In this document: piece by piece, positions 1 to 12,403 of the stretch
Layout: the number at the start of each line of letters is the position of its first letter
Numbering within the stretch: position 1 is the stretch's first letter
Source of the DNA: Dioscorea cayenensis subsp. rotundata
Lineage: Eukaryota; Streptophyta; Magnoliopsida; Dioscoreales; Dioscoreaceae
Assembly (NCBI RefSeq): GCF_009730915.1
Contig: NC_052486.1
Span: 20,241,589-20,305,588 of the forward strand
Direction: 5' to 3'
DNA length: 64,000 nt
Program-made: the position numbers and the translations under genes
Notes under the pieces: generated by a model
Told to the model about the DNA's origin: nothing
Database searches by the model: none
The model's input: only the letters and a program-made list of their open reading frames with translations

Positions 1-2574
1 AACAGTCCCGGTAAAACTCACCAATGACCCCTGAATTATGATATAATATTCTCAAAAGGTCCTTTCAAACTATCCAATGGTCCTGGATTATAACACAATA
101 TTTCAAAAAGATCCCTTCCATCTTACCTTTCAGTCCTTGGTTTACATAAACATTTCATATCAATCCTTTTTCTATTACTCTTTAACCCAAAATCTTTTAT
201 AAACTTTCACATTTAGGTCTTTATTCTTTCCACTTGGGATTTCTCAACAAGATTACTCTGTAGAAAAAATCTTACTGCAACTGTAGTAATACCCTGAATA
301 TATTTTTCAACAGTTATCCACAGGTTCAGGCAAGGTTGTCAGACCCGGCCCAGGCATTGACCCGGTTAAGGCCAGGGGTCAGGGGTCAATGGGTTCGACC
401 GAGTCGAACCGGGGTCAATAATAAAATATATAAATATCATAATAATTAATAATGAACAAATATAATATTAAAACTATAATTATAATATAAAAAAACTACT
501 CAAATTTGATATTTAAATTGATAAATGACCTTATATGCACTAGTGTTTTCTAATTATGTCATTTATTTTTAAATGTTTTAAACATTTACAAATTTAATAT
601 ATTAATATATAATTATTGAACTTCTCTCGTGTTTTTTTATTTATTTGTTTGTTTATTGAGTTGATTTTTGTCGAGAATAGATAGAAATTTAATTTACTAA
701 TTCTTATATTTTATATGGATGATACATTTTATCAATAAATTATGTAATTTACCCAATTTCAATTGAGTTTTTATTTTGTTTTAAATTTTCTTATATTTTT
801 TATTTAGTTAGAATATTTTATTTTTATATTTTATAATAAAATTACACTCATTTATTGTTTTATTTTTTTAATAAATTAAATTTTAGAAAGTATTTAGTAT
901 TTACATAACATATTAATAAATTTTATTTTTAAATGCTAATTTTTTTTGGTATGTTTATATATATATATATATATATATTGTAATTCCATTTATTGATTAT
1001 AATTTAAAAAATAATGTTAATAAATATACATGATTTTGTAGTTTCTAATGAGAAAATAATGATAAATTATAAAATATGATAAAAAAAAACTCTAATATTG
1101 TGACCCGATTGACCTGGTCGGGTCAACCGGTCCCCGGTTGAACCACTCCGGTCACCGGGTTAACACTGAGTTTTTTCATACCTGGTTCAATGGGGTATAC
1201 CCGGGCCGACCACATGGCCGGTTCTCGGTTTTTTCGGTTGAACCGGCCGGGCTGGGTCTGACAATATTGGTTCAGGGTATTACATCAGGTAAGATGTAGG
1301 TGAGATATAGGTGTTGACAAATCGGATGAGGTTTAAACTATATACACAAATATAGGGTTTTCGTCCTCCTGTGGAACACCAGACCTCTAATTAAAATGTA
1401 AATACATATCAGCTTTGCACTAATGCTTCGGGTATATGTAGACATATAAATAGTTTTTTTTAATAAATTAAAGGACTTAAAGATAAATAGGGTCTAATAA
1501 TAATAAAATTTCACATGGATTATATTTTAAAATAACACACAAAATTTGTCAATAATATAATACAATAAAATTAATACAAAAAAAAGTAAATTTTAATATA
1601 GGGTTTTGCCTTTTGTGGTTTTAAATTTAAAAATGCATTTTTTTTTTTGCCCTGTAAATAAATTCAATTGTAATGTATTGTTATTTTTCTTAACAATATA
1701 ATTTTTTTTGGTAATGGTTTGTTCATTAATTTTTTTAATCACTCATTTTTTTAAAGACAAAATCAATGCAATTAAGCTACTATAATGATCTTATAAGCTA
1801 TGTTTGATATCATAATCTAAAATTGATGGGATTGCTTTGGCATATATTTTTTAATATTCTTAAATATTTAATTAAATATAATAATATAAGCATTTAAGGG
1901 GCTGTTTGGTATGAGGGAAAGTAACAACTTTCCCTAGAAAGTTGAGGTTGTGAAAAGCTTTCATATGTTTGGTTAAAAAAAAGACCATGTAAAGTAATAG
2001 TCAAATTGTAATTACTTTCTCTTTGACCAATGAAAAGGATTTATAGGGGGAGGGGGTGTGAAACGGATTACATCATGGGTGGGAAAGTAGGAGACATGTA
2101 AAATTCCAATTTCACCCTTTTTTAACATTAAAATTCTTATCTTTTGTCTTGTCTTCATTTTAAAAACTCTAACTTTAGTAAAGAACTTCTCCACCGTCTT
2201 CCTTTTCAAAACCGTAGCGCAAGCCAATCTCAGTAACTCATATAATTTTTTGTAATTTTTTTAAGAATCTTTTCTTATTGCCTTTGATATTGTTTTATTG
2301 ATAATGGATTCTTATTGAAAACTCATTGAAAGAAACATGCACAATACCTTTTCTTTAGGTGAGATCTATCCACAAAAAGATTGCCAAAATTCATATAGAA
2401 AGTGTGCCTCTTGGATAAAGTTCGGGTAATCATATTTCTCATAATAGAAAAACAAGAATTAAATATCTACTTTTGTCTGGTATATAAGCAATTTTCTTAA
2501 TTTATTTATATATAAACCATTGATTAATGTGAAAATTAAAACATAGTTAAAATTAAAATAATTGATATTCATTG
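1..2574 (+). repeat. Left arm of a 2.57-kb inverted repeat
   Basis: Positions 4-2574 read as the reverse complement of 4321-6885, apart from scattered substitutions and small indels (a few percent by eye). The match stops at 2574 because the partner arm runs into the N gap at 4321, so the true arm may be longer. The arm is non-coding: AT-rich DNA, a nested hAT-like element, and at its outer end about 330 bases related to the LTR-like repeat seen again near 55500. The 71-codon ORF at 2012-2227 (-) recurs in the other arm and matches nothing I recognise. Confidence 0.9.
331..1268 (+). mobile_element. Non-autonomous hAT-like element, left-arm copy
   Basis: An 8-bp direct repeat GGTTCAGG lies at 323-330 and again at 1269-1276. 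Between them the ends are inverted: CAAGGTTGTCAGACCC on the left, and GGGTCTGACAATATT on the right, which is its near reverse complement. GC-rich subterminal blocks (GACCCGG/CCGGGTC words, 340-415 and 1100-1260) flank an AT-rich core without an ORF. The 8-bp duplication and CA(A)-type terminus fit the hAT superfamily. No transposase is present. Confidence 0.75.
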
Positions 2575-3320
2575 AAGGGCAGTGGTGGTGCCGGGGTGTG
2601 GCGAGGAGGGACATCCGCCACACCTTCGCCGGAAAAAAAAAATTGTTAGCTTATGACTTCTGAGGATTGAGTTGTGCAACAGACGAACGGTGGAGATTAA
2701 ACGCTTGGAGTGGGATTGAACGGTCAGATTAATTATTAGGTTTTTTAATAGTTATTTAAGTCGGTTTAGAATATGAAGAAGCGTGGAGGTGTGGAAGCGA
2801 AGAATTCCCGAAACCGACACAGCGTGTACCACATGCTTTCTTTGAACGGGTCGTCGCGAACTCATTTTAACACGTGGCCTCAAGATAGCCGATTTTGGGA
2901 GTATTTTACCAAGACAACCCTGAAAAACTTCATAATTATAAATTACAAAGGTTCTAGATTTTTCATCTGCGTACATGATTACAAATCCACGCAAACATCC
3001 GAGAAAGTTCCATAATTTCAATGGAAAAACACATTCAACTTACACCAGACTTCTTTCATATATCTATTAGGTTCAAATTGGTTCATATATATTTTTATTT
3101 TTAATTGTATTCATTTTATTGTTTTAAATCTTTTTGATTGTCTTTTTTTAAAAAAACATAAAAAAATTTAGATTTTTTTGAAAAAAATTAGAAAAAATTA
3201 AATCGAAAAATTTCTCACTCGATTACTTTGGAAATTTTTATGCCAGATTTTTGTTGATCGGTGCGAAATGTTTATTCAGCAATTTACATACGTCCGTGCC
3301 ACACACCCTCCCAATAGATC
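2575..3320. other. Single-copy spacer before gap 1
   Basis: This is the only visible sequence inside the inverted repeat that is not in the arms. It holds a short GC-rich block (2578-2650), overlapping ORFs of 80 and 89 codons on opposite strands around 2752-3021, and AT-rich DNA. Neither ORF resembles a known family. No gene can be supported. Confidence 0.5.
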
Positions 3321-4320
3321 NNNNNNNNNNNNNNNNNNNNNNNNNNNNNNNNNNNNNNNNNNNNNNNNNNNNNNNNNNNNNNNNNNNNNNNNNNNNNNNN
3401 NNNNNNNNNNNNNNNNNNNNNNNNNNNNNNNNNNNNNNNNNNNNNNNNNNNNNNNNNNNNNNNNNNNNNNNNNNNNNNNNNNNNNNNNNNNNNNNNNNNN
3501 NNNNNNNNNNNNNNNNNNNNNNNNNNNNNNNNNNNNNNNNNNNNNNNNNNNNNNNNNNNNNNNNNNNNNNNNNNNNNNNNNNNNNNNNNNNNNNNNNNNN
3601 NNNNNNNNNNNNNNNNNNNNNNNNNNNNNNNNNNNNNNNNNNNNNNNNNNNNNNNNNNNNNNNNNNNNNNNNNNNNNNNNNNNNNNNNNNNNNNNNNNNN
3701 NNNNNNNNNNNNNNNNNNNNNNNNNNNNNNNNNNNNNNNNNNNNNNNNNNNNNNNNNNNNNNNNNNNNNNNNNNNNNNNNNNNNNNNNNNNNNNNNNNNN
3801 NNNNNNNNNNNNNNNNNNNNNNNNNNNNNNNNNNNNNNNNNNNNNNNNNNNNNNNNNNNNNNNNNNNNNNNNNNNNNNNNNNNNNNNNNNNNNNNNNNNN
3901 NNNNNNNNNNNNNNNNNNNNNNNNNNNNNNNNNNNNNNNNNNNNNNNNNNNNNNNNNNNNNNNNNNNNNNNNNNNNNNNNNNNNNNNNNNNNNNNNNNNN
4001 NNNNNNNNNNNNNNNNNNNNNNNNNNNNNNNNNNNNNNNNNNNNNNNNNNNNNNNNNNNNNNNNNNNNNNNNNNNNNNNNNNNNNNNNNNNNNNNNNNNN
4101 NNNNNNNNNNNNNNNNNNNNNNNNNNNNNNNNNNNNNNNNNNNNNNNNNNNNNNNNNNNNNNNNNNNNNNNNNNNNNNNNNNNNNNNNNNNNNNNNNNNN
4201 NNNNNNNNNNNNNNNNNNNNNNNNNNNNNNNNNNNNNNNNNNNNNNNNNNNNNNNNNNNNNNNNNNNNNNNNNNNNNNNNNNNNNNNNNNNNNNNNNNNN
4301 NNNNNNNNNNNNNNNNNNNN
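3321..4320. other. Assembly gap of exactly 1000 N
   Basis: A run of exactly 1000 N. The round length suggests a placeholder of unknown true size. It sits at the axis of the inverted repeat, so the join could be biological or a scaffolding error. Reading frames that cross it are artefacts. Confidence 0.98.
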
Positions 4321-6885
4321 TGAATATCAATTATTTTTAATTTTTAACTATGTTTTTAATTTTCACATTAATCAATGGTTTATATATAAATAAATTAAAA
4401 AAATTGCTTATATACCGAGACAAAAAGTAGATATTTAATTCTTGCTTTTCTATTATGAGAAATATGATTACCCGAACTTTATCCAAGAGGCACGCTTTCT
4501 ATATGAATTTTGGCAATCTTTTTGTGGATAGATCTCACCTAAAGAAAAGGTATTGTGCATGTTTCTTTCAATGAGTTTTCAATAAGAATCCATTATCAAT
4601 AAAACAATATCAAAGGCAATAAGAAAAGATTCTTAAAAAAATTACAAAAAATTATATGACTTACTGAGATTGGCTTGCGCTACGGTTTTGAAAAGGAAGA
4701 CGGTGGATAAGTTCTTTGCTAAAGTTAGGGTTTTTAAAATGAAGACAAGACAAAAGATAAGAATTTTAATGTTAGAAAATGGTGAAATTGGAATTTTACA
4801 TGTCTCCTACTTTCCCACCCATGATGTAATCCGTTTCACACCCCCTCCCCCTATGAATCATTTTCATTGGTCAAAGAGAAAGTAATTACAATTTGACCAT
4901 TTTTTACATGGTCTTTTTTTCAACCAAACATATGAAAGTTTTTCACAACCTCAACTTTCCAGGGAAAGTTGTTACTTTCCCCCATACCAAACAGCCCCTT
5001 AAATGCTTATATTATTATATTTAATTAAATATTTAAGAATATTAAAAAATATATTCCAAAGCAATCCCAGCAATTTTAGATTATGATATCAAACATAGCT
5101 TATAAGATCATTATAGTAGCTTAATTGCATTGATTTTGTCTTTAAAAAAAATGAGTGATTAAAAAAATTAATGAACAAACCATTACCAAAAAAAATTATA
5201 TTGTTAAGAAAAAAATAACAATACATTACAATTGAATTTATTTACAGGGCAAAATGCATTTTTAAATTTAAAACCACAAAAGGCAAAACCCTATATTAAA
5301 ATTTACTTTTTTTTGTATTAATTTTATTGTATTATATTATTGACAAATTGTGTGTTATTTTAAAATATAATCCATGTGAAATTTTATTATTATAAGACCC
5401 TATTTATCTTTAAGTCCTTTAATTTATTAAAAAAAACTATTTATATGTCTACATATACTCGAAGCATTGGTGCAAAGCTGATATGTATTTACATTTTAAT
5501 TAGAGGTCTGGTGTTCCACAGGAGGACGAAAACCCTATATTTGTGTATATAGTTTAAACCTCATCCGATTTGTCAACACCTATATCTCACCTACATCTTA
5601 CCTGATGTAATACCCTGAACCAATGTTGTCAGACCCAGCCCGGCCGGTTCAATCGGAAAAACCGGGAATCGACCATGTGGTCGGCCCGGGTATACCCCAT
5701 TGAACCAAGTATGAAAAAACTCAGTGTTAACCCGGTGACCGGGGTGGTTCAACCCGGGACCGGTTGACCCGGCAAGGTCAATCGGGTCACAATATTAGAG
5801 TTTTTTTTTTACAATATTTTATAATTTATCATTATTTTCTCATTAGAAACTACAAAATCATGTATATTTATTAATATTATTTTTAAAATTATAATCAATA
5901 AATGGAATTACAATATATACATATATATATATATCATAAACATACCAACAAAAAATTAGCATTTAAAAATAAAATTTATTAATATGTTATGTAAATACTA
6001 AATACTTTATAAAATTTAATTTATTAAAAAAATAAAACAATAAATGAGTGTAATTTTATTATAAAATATAAAAATAAAATATTCTAACTAAATAAAAAAT
6101 ATAAGAAAATTTAAAACAAAATAAAAAACTCAATTGAAATTGGGTAAATTACATAATTTATTGATAAAATGTATCATCCATATAAAAGATAAGAATTAGT
6201 AAATTAAATTTCTTATCTATTCTGACAAAATCAACCAATAAACAAACAAATAAATAAAAAACACAGAGAGAAGTTCAATAATTATATATTAATATATTAA
6301 ATTTGTAAATGTTTAAAAAATTTAAAAATAAATGACATAATTAGAAAACACTAGTGCATATAAGGTCATTTATCAATTTAAATATCAAATTTGAGTAGTT
6401 TTTATATTATAATTATAGTTTTAATATTATATTTGTTCATTATTAATTATTATGATATTTTTATATTTTATTATTGACCCCGGTTCGACTCGGTCGAACC
6501 CATTGACCCCTGACCCCTGGCCTTAACCGGGTCAATGCCTGGGCCGGGTCTGACAACCTTGCCCTGAACCTGTGGATAACTGTTGAAAAATATATTCAGG
6601 GTATTACTACAGTTGCAGTAAGATTTTTCTACAGAGTAATCTTGTCGAGAAACCCCAAGTGGAAAGAATAAAGACCTAAATGTGAAAGTTTATAAAAGAT
6701 TTTGGGTTAAAGAGTAATAGAAAAAGGATTGATATGAAATGTTTATGTAAACCAAGGACTGAAAGGTAAGATGGAAGGGATCTTTTTAAAATATTGTGTT
6801 ATAATCCAGGACCATTGGATAGTTTGAAAGGACCTTTTGAGAATACTATATCATAATTCAGGGGTCATTGGTGAGTTTTCCCGGG
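4321..6885 (-). repeat. Right arm of the 2.57-kb inverted repeat
   Basis: Reverse complement of 4-2574, starting at the first base after the gap. It carries the counterpart of the 71-codon ORF (4670-4885, +) and of the nested hAT-like element. From about 6571 it merges into the LTR-like repeat that continues rightward to 14145. Confidence 0.9.
5622..6562 (-). mobile_element. Non-autonomous hAT-like element, right-arm copy
   Basis: Inverted counterpart of the element at 331-1268, with the same 8-bp flank in reverse complement (CCTGAACC at 5614-5621 and 6563-6570). Occupying the identical site, it was present before the arms were duplicated. It has no coding capacity. Confidence 0.75.
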
Positions 6886-7070
6886 ACTTTTTTGTAAGAA
6901 ATTTTATTTTGAGGGAATAAAAGTGAATTTCGGCTGAAAAACACAAGTTTGAGAAAAATCTAGAGTTTGAGGGTTTGTTCATCTTCGTCTCCTTCATCCC
7001 GCTACAGTAACCCCCGATAGAAAAAAATAAAAAAATAATTGAAGAAATGGAAAGAAATTAGAGGTTTTAA

Positions 7071-7337
7071 GGCTTGTTTGGATCAGCTTATAACTGATCC
7101 AAAAGCACTTATTTCATAAGTTAAGTGCTTATGATGGTTTATTGGTGTTTGGATCGACTTTTTTTAAGATAAAGTCAGGTCATAAAATAAGCCCAAAAAG
7201 CGACTTATTTTTATAAGTTTACTAAAAAGACCGACTTTTTTTATAAGCACTTAACTTACTCAAAAGTACTTTTCCCAAAAGTGCTTCCACAAAAGCCAAA
7301 AAAAGCATTTTTTTTATAAGCTCATCCAAACAAGCCC
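7071..7337. mobile_element. Tourist-like MITE
   Basis: Inverted ends GGCTTGTTTGGAT (7071) and ATCCAAACAAGCC (ending 7337) are followed inward by further inverted matches (CAGCTTATAA on the left, TTATAAGCTCATCC on the right). It is flanked by TTAA at 7067-7070 and 7338-7341. The homologous place in copy B (about 55895-55930) lacks it. About 267 bp, no ORF. Confidence 0.75.
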
Positions 7338-7436
7338 TTAAGGAGAGGGACTTGGAGATCGTCGGAGGAAGCTCGCCGGAGGGATGGTTTGGCTTGGTAA
7401 AGATTTCTTGGTGTTGCATTTTTCATGTATATATGC

Positions 7437-7439
<3 letters not shown>

Positions 7440-7492
<53 letters not shown>
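7440..7492. repeat. (TA)n microsatellite
   Basis: About 26 uninterrupted TA units. Translation across it gives only alternating Tyr and Ile. Confidence 0.95.
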
Positions 7493-7495
<3 letters not shown>

Positions 7496-8639
7496 AGATT
7501 TGATGAAAAAAAAATGATGGATTTGAATATATATTGATGAGGATGAGAAAGTAATTGTTGTGAAATTATTTTAGCGTTGAAAAAACCTTGTATTTGTGAT
7601 GAAATTGCTTGGAATGGTGGAGGTATTTGCCGAATTTAATGTAGCATTACTGTAGCACCGAGATTAGAGTTTAGTTTGGTTAATTAAGTTGATGATGATG
7701 ATAATTAAGGTGTTAATGATGATGGTTGGATTAATATTGGTTGGGTTTAGCCAAATTGATTTGGTTGGATCAAACCAAGTTGGAATTGAATTGGTTGAAT
7801 GGAATTGAATTGATTGAGTTGGGTTTGATTTGGTTGAGTTGGGTTTGATCAAATCAAGTTGAGATGGTTTGGGTTTGGCTCAGTTGATTTGGGTTAGGGG
7901 TTTTAGGCTGAACCAAGTTGGTTCAATGGATTTTGTATGAGAATTGAGTTGGTTTAAGGCTGGTTCAGTGAAACTGACCTTGGTTCAGTGGAATTAAGGT
8001 CGGTTCAAGTTGGGTCAGCAGTGTTTACCCTAAATTGAGTTGGTTTAAGTGCAATTGAATGCCAGTTGGATTATGCAAGGTCAGGTTTTAACCGATTGGA
8101 GTGAGTGGGCCCAATAGAGAGTCTGTTATTGTTTCTTGTATTTTCTTTTGGGTTTAAATGCGGTATTTATTTATTTTTATTATATTATTCTGTTAGGTGT
8201 TGTTCAGGCTTGGGAGGGAGTTCCAGGTCTAGCAAGGAACCCAAGGAGATCAGGTGAGTTGGTAGTGACTATTATTTTAAATAATTGGATGATTATTATT
8301 ATTTTGAAATAATTATTTAATGGCTAGTATTTTGGAAATAATTGTTTAAGTATTTCATTTTATCATGTTTAATTGTGTATAATGCTGAAATATACTTATA
8401 TTTATTGTCGTTAATGTTCATGACAATCGTATTAATACATCAGCTTTGTATAATTATATGTATTTGCAAATAGTGAAAATACATGTATATATGATTTAAT
8501 TATTCGGTTCATGTATTTATTTTTTGAGTAATGCTATATGAGGCGAAGAAAACACACGAACCAGCCACACGACTGATGTGGCTGGTTACGTGGATTTTCT
8601 TTTTTTTTTTTATTTAATAAAAAAAATTAAAAGGAAAAT

Positions 8640-9125
8640 AAAAAGGGTTTGCTTCTTCTCCGCTTCCCGCTCCACTTTGCTGCTCACTGCTTCCCTCTCC
8701 CACTCCCGTTTGCCACTCCTTACTTCCCTCTCCGGTCGCCCGCTCGCCACTTCCCTCTCCCAATCCCGGTGGCGCTCCCGCCACTCCCGCCGCATTCCCT
8801 TTCCAGCTCCCGGTCTGCGCTTCCTCTCCCACTCCGTGGCCGCTCCCGCAACTTCCCTTTCCGGCTCCCAGTTGCCGCTTCCCTCTCCCACTCCCGGTGG
8901 CCGCTCCCGCAGCTTCCCTCTCCGGCTCCCAGTCGCCCCAGTCGCCGCTTCCCTCTCCCACTCCCGGTGGCCGCTCCAGCCGCTTCCCTATCCGGCTACC
9001 AGTCGCCCAGTCGCCGCTTCCCTCTCTCCCACTCCCGGTCGCCCCAGTCGCCGTTTCCCTCTCTCCCACTCCCGGTCGCCCCAGCTCCCACTCCCGGCCG
9101 CTTCACTCCCCCGCTCCCGCCCGCT
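8640..9125 (+). repeat. Pyrimidine-rich GC minisatellite at left end of MULE A
   Basis: Tandem imperfect units built from CTTCCCTCTCCCACTCCCGG and GTCGCC/GGCCGCTCC words, about 35-50 bp each. All frames on both strands stay open for 85-190 codons and give Ser/Pro/Arg/Leu-rich or Gly/Glu/Arg-rich repeats. Such parallel openness is a composition effect and not evidence of a gene. A purine-rich counterpart sits at the right end (12404-12990). Confidence 0.85.
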
Positions 9126-9499
9126 ACATCAAAGGTATAATTTTTGATTAGTGATTAATTAGTATTATGATGATTAAGATTGTATTTAAAAAAAATTCTT
9201 ATTAGTATTGTGCATGAAACACAATTAGGTACAAGTATTTTGGTTTATAAAGAGATCATGATGATTAAGTGATTCTATTATAAAAAATTTCTGATTAGTA
9301 TTGTGCAGGAAACACAATTAGTTGCAAGTATTTTTGGTTTTATAAAAGAGATCATGTTGGGTGATTAAGTTTGTACTTATTATTTTTGATTTATAAAAAA
9401 AGATCATGGTGGGTGATTAAATTGCTAATTTTGATCAAAAAGCTAAAAATGTGAGTGTTTATTGTTTGCGTAATTTGTAAATTTATTGTTTGTCTAATT

Positions 9500-9690
9500 T
9501 TTGTTTAGAAGTCTACTTAAAGCACGAACAAGGGGAGATGCCTTAGCTCAAAAATGTGAGTATTATGATGATTAAGATTTTTTTTTTTCTTGTATAACAT
9601 CCATGTTATTATTTTCAGAAGCCACAAACAAGGGGAGATGCCTTAGCTCAAAAATTTATACAAGATGATCATTGCACACAAGAGAGTGTG
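9500..9690 (+). pseudogene. Captured exon-like duplicate inside MULE A
   Basis: Two near-copies of a 28-base segment ending GAGATGCCTTAGCTCAAAAA occur at about 9525-9557 and 9628-9652. Each is preceded by a splice-acceptor-like tract (TTTAG or TTTCAG), and the first is followed by GTGAG, a donor-like word. This looks like a gene fragment with introns picked up by the element (Pack-MULE style) and partly duplicated. The source gene is not recognised. Confidence 0.35.
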
Positions 9691-10048
9691 GTAATTGTCT
9701 TCCAATTGTCATTAATGTGTGTTGTTTGATTGTTTATACGTATTTGACAAATTTAATTTCAAATAATGATTTGTTTGATTGTAATCTCTTTTCTTAGGTG
9801 AATTCAAATTCTATATCGATCAATCTGGACATGCATCACAGTTCTTCTTTAGGTTTTACAAGCCAATGCAATGATCTCTAATTAAGGTGATTTGCAAGAT
9901 GTACATATTTATTTTTGTATTTTTAAGATTTTTGGTTTTATGATTTTATGATGTATTATTCATTTTAATTTTTCAGGGAATCGTATTGTGGTGCAAGATA
10001 CTTTTTGTTTTTGTATTCGTGTTCATGTTTATGGAGTATAAGAAGGTG

Positions 10049-10185
10049 TCCATGAGGACATGTTGTTTGATTTTGTAGCATGTGTGTTGTTTATGTTTGA
10101 TGAAGGGATGTTGTTTGATTTTGTAGTATGTGTTGCTTATTTTTAATGAAGACATGTTGTTTGATTTTGTAGCATGTGTGTTGGA
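10049..10185 (+). repeat. Short tandem triplication
   Basis: Three direct copies of a roughly 45-60-bp unit centred on ATGTTGTTTGATTTTGTAG, each followed by a CATGTGT or TATGTGT word. It lies inside MULE A and has no coding role that I can see. Confidence 0.75.
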
Positions 10186-10379
10186 GAACATACTTGAATT
10201 TAATAAATACGAATTTAACCTGGACATCACAATGGACCAACTGTGAATACGAATTTAACATTGATGAATTTAACCAGAGGCCTACTAAAAGAATACATAA
10301 ATTTTCTCTTTGACAACATTAGTAGAACTTCCGCAGAATACTAAAAGAATACATAAATTTTCCCATGGTTGAAGAACTT

Positions 10380-12120
10380 CCTTCTTCACATGGAACAACA
10401 TTAGCAGAAGGCAAATTTGCAGGTTTAGGTTGCTTTGAAGCAATAGCTGCTGCCACAAACACAGGTTCAGATTGTGCTCCCAACAACATCATCTTTGGCC
10501 CACTTGCGAGGCAAGACCCGGGCTGAGATCTGCAGAAGATATCGCGACAATAATTCAGTCAAAACAAATCCTCACAAACACAGGTTCAGATTGTGCACAT
10601 GCACAATAGGAATCAGTGATGCTCAGTGAAAATTATATTACCTGAGACACAGCACCTCTGAATGCAGAGAATTATTTGGGAGGATGTGAGTTTCTTGGAG
10701 GCTTCACCATCTACTGCCATGTCTCAGACACAGCACCTCTGAATGCAGAGAATTATTTGCTTCCAAATTTTGCTTTGAAGTATTGAGAATGCATATGGTA
10801 TAAATTCTTCAGCTATTAAATGCAAAAAAACAAGTTCATACTATAGTAATTTGGCATACCATGTATTTGTTGTAAGCCAATCCTGCAAACATGTTCATTG
10901 CAGTACACTCGAGTTTTCCACAGAAAATAAGAAAAAGGAAAATGCAGTTAGAATAGATATCAACGAATGTCAGGATAGTACATAATACGAGATTTTCTGG
11001 AAGCATGTCCATAAGCCAATCCTACAAGCATGTCCATAAGCCAATCCTACAAGCATATCTTCTTAACCTATTGGAACAAAATATGAAATGCACCCGCTCA
11101 AGATAATACGAGATGGATCGAGTGTGATAGAACAGAAATCTTGGACTTAGAATTGATAGAAAATAAAAAAGACAAATAAAATGCACCGCTCAAGCGACTT
11201 CTCCTCCAAGTTATTGATACTAGTCTACAATATCTTCCTCCTCACTTTGTGTTAGGTCGAGGCTATCGCTTATTAAAAAAACATACGATAGAATAGATCG
11301 ATAGCTCGAATACATAACTTGAAAATAAGAAGTTCGATGATTCATGACAATTTTGAAACTTAATATTTAAGAAAATGTTGGACGAACAATAATATCTAAT
11401 ACAGGAAGCCAACAATACAGATTGAATCATGGCCTGATGACTGTTATTGTATCTAAGAAGCAAAATCATATGGATAGTGCAACAAGATCAAATGCCCAAT
11501 ACTCTTCAGTGATTCATGCCAAATCCTCCAAATCACATTCCCAAATCCCTAAATTCTCCAAAACCTGCGCTCAATTTTGATACTCCGCAACACTGAAAAA
11601 TCATCCATTCACTCCAACAACAAAATTGAGAAATGTCTAAACCCAAATCACCACAAACAAATTTAAACACATTAAACAGCATGTCAAAAAAAAACAAGAA
11701 AAAAATAATCTATGATAAAGCAACCAACTTGCCAAAAGCCACAAACAAATATTACTGAATTAAACAGAAAACAATCATGAAAATCTTCAATAACAAGTTA
11801 GTGAACTTGATAACTTACTAGCAATTTAAATATTTAGATGCTGCAAAAGACGAATGAAAATCGTCAATGACAAGTTAGTGAACTTGATAACTTACTAGCA
11901 ATTTAGCTTACAGCTTCTCTGGTGTCCATCTGCAGGTTACATCAAGCTTAATAGATATCAAAAAATAGCAAACAAACAAACAGTTTCAGAAGAATAAAAA
12001 GGCTCAGATCTTGCCCCACTGTTCTATTGCATGGATAAACATGAATCAAGGGCTGCAACTAAAGTTGCCACGCCACCCAATTTCTATATTCTTTTATAGG
12101 GCAAATCATCATGGCCAAGA
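10380..12120 (-). other. Internal region of MULE A with duplicated fragments
   Basis: A minus-strand open segment around 10380-10535 (Ala/Ser/Pro-rich) ends beside CTGCAG-like acceptor sequence and could be another captured exon. A 30-base segment containing AGCACCTCTGAATGCAGAG occurs twice (10647-10678 and 10730-10761). Two further short direct repeats occur at 10980-11065 and 11830-11905. No intact gene is seen. Confidence 0.3.
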
Positions 12121-12140
12121 CAATCATTACTAAAGAGTAA

Positions 12141-12190
12141 GAGTAATGTTATATAGAGCGAAGCAACCACACGAACCAGCCACGTCGACA
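12141..12190 (+). repeat. Internal extra Mutator-like terminus
   Basis: GAGTAATGTTATATAGAGCG followed by CACACGAACCAGCCACG closely repeats the left TIR of MULE A in the same orientation, only 1 kb before the right TIR. Positions 12141-13126 could therefore be a shorter element sharing the right end, or a relic of nested insertion. No clear flanking duplication is seen for this inner end. Confidence 0.6.
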
Positions 12191-12403
12191 GAAAGAAATA
12201 CATGATGCAACAAAATATATCAACCAACAGATTTAAAAGCAGAGGCTCGATTCAACAATAATGATGTTCTCTCATCCTTCCCCTCCCTCTACAACAATAA
12301 TAGATGACGGTTGCCTACTAGGCCATCCAAGCCACTATGCCATCGTTGTAGAGAGCGAGCGAGGATAGAAATTTTTTAGGGCATCATTGCCTCCATACCG
12401 ATT

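Larger units (their letters stand above)
1898..4998. mobile_element. Possible element with GGGGCTGTTTGGT termini spanning gap 1
   Basis: GGGGCTGTTTGGT begins at 1898, and its reverse complement ACCAAACAGCCCC ends at 4998; both are flanked by TTAA. Such termini are common in plant PIF/Harbinger-type and related DNA transposons. Because the sequence outside these points is itself an inverted repeat, the matching flanks do not prove a target duplication. The interior includes 1000 N and no transposase is visible. It may be one element, or two inverted copies of a single end. Confidence 0.3.

Noticed and set aside
2012..2227. 71-codon frame conserved in both palindrome arms
   Set aside because: Conservation follows from the arm duplication, it matches no known family, and it lies in transposon-like sequence. 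I could not support a gene.
3251..4393. Open frames of about 350-380 codons across gap 1
   Set aside because: Almost all codons are N; they are artefacts of the gap.
8578..9151. Several overlapping Ser/Pro/Arg-rich frames on both strands
   Set aside because: They come from a GC-rich minisatellite open in many frames at once, inside a non-autonomous transposon.
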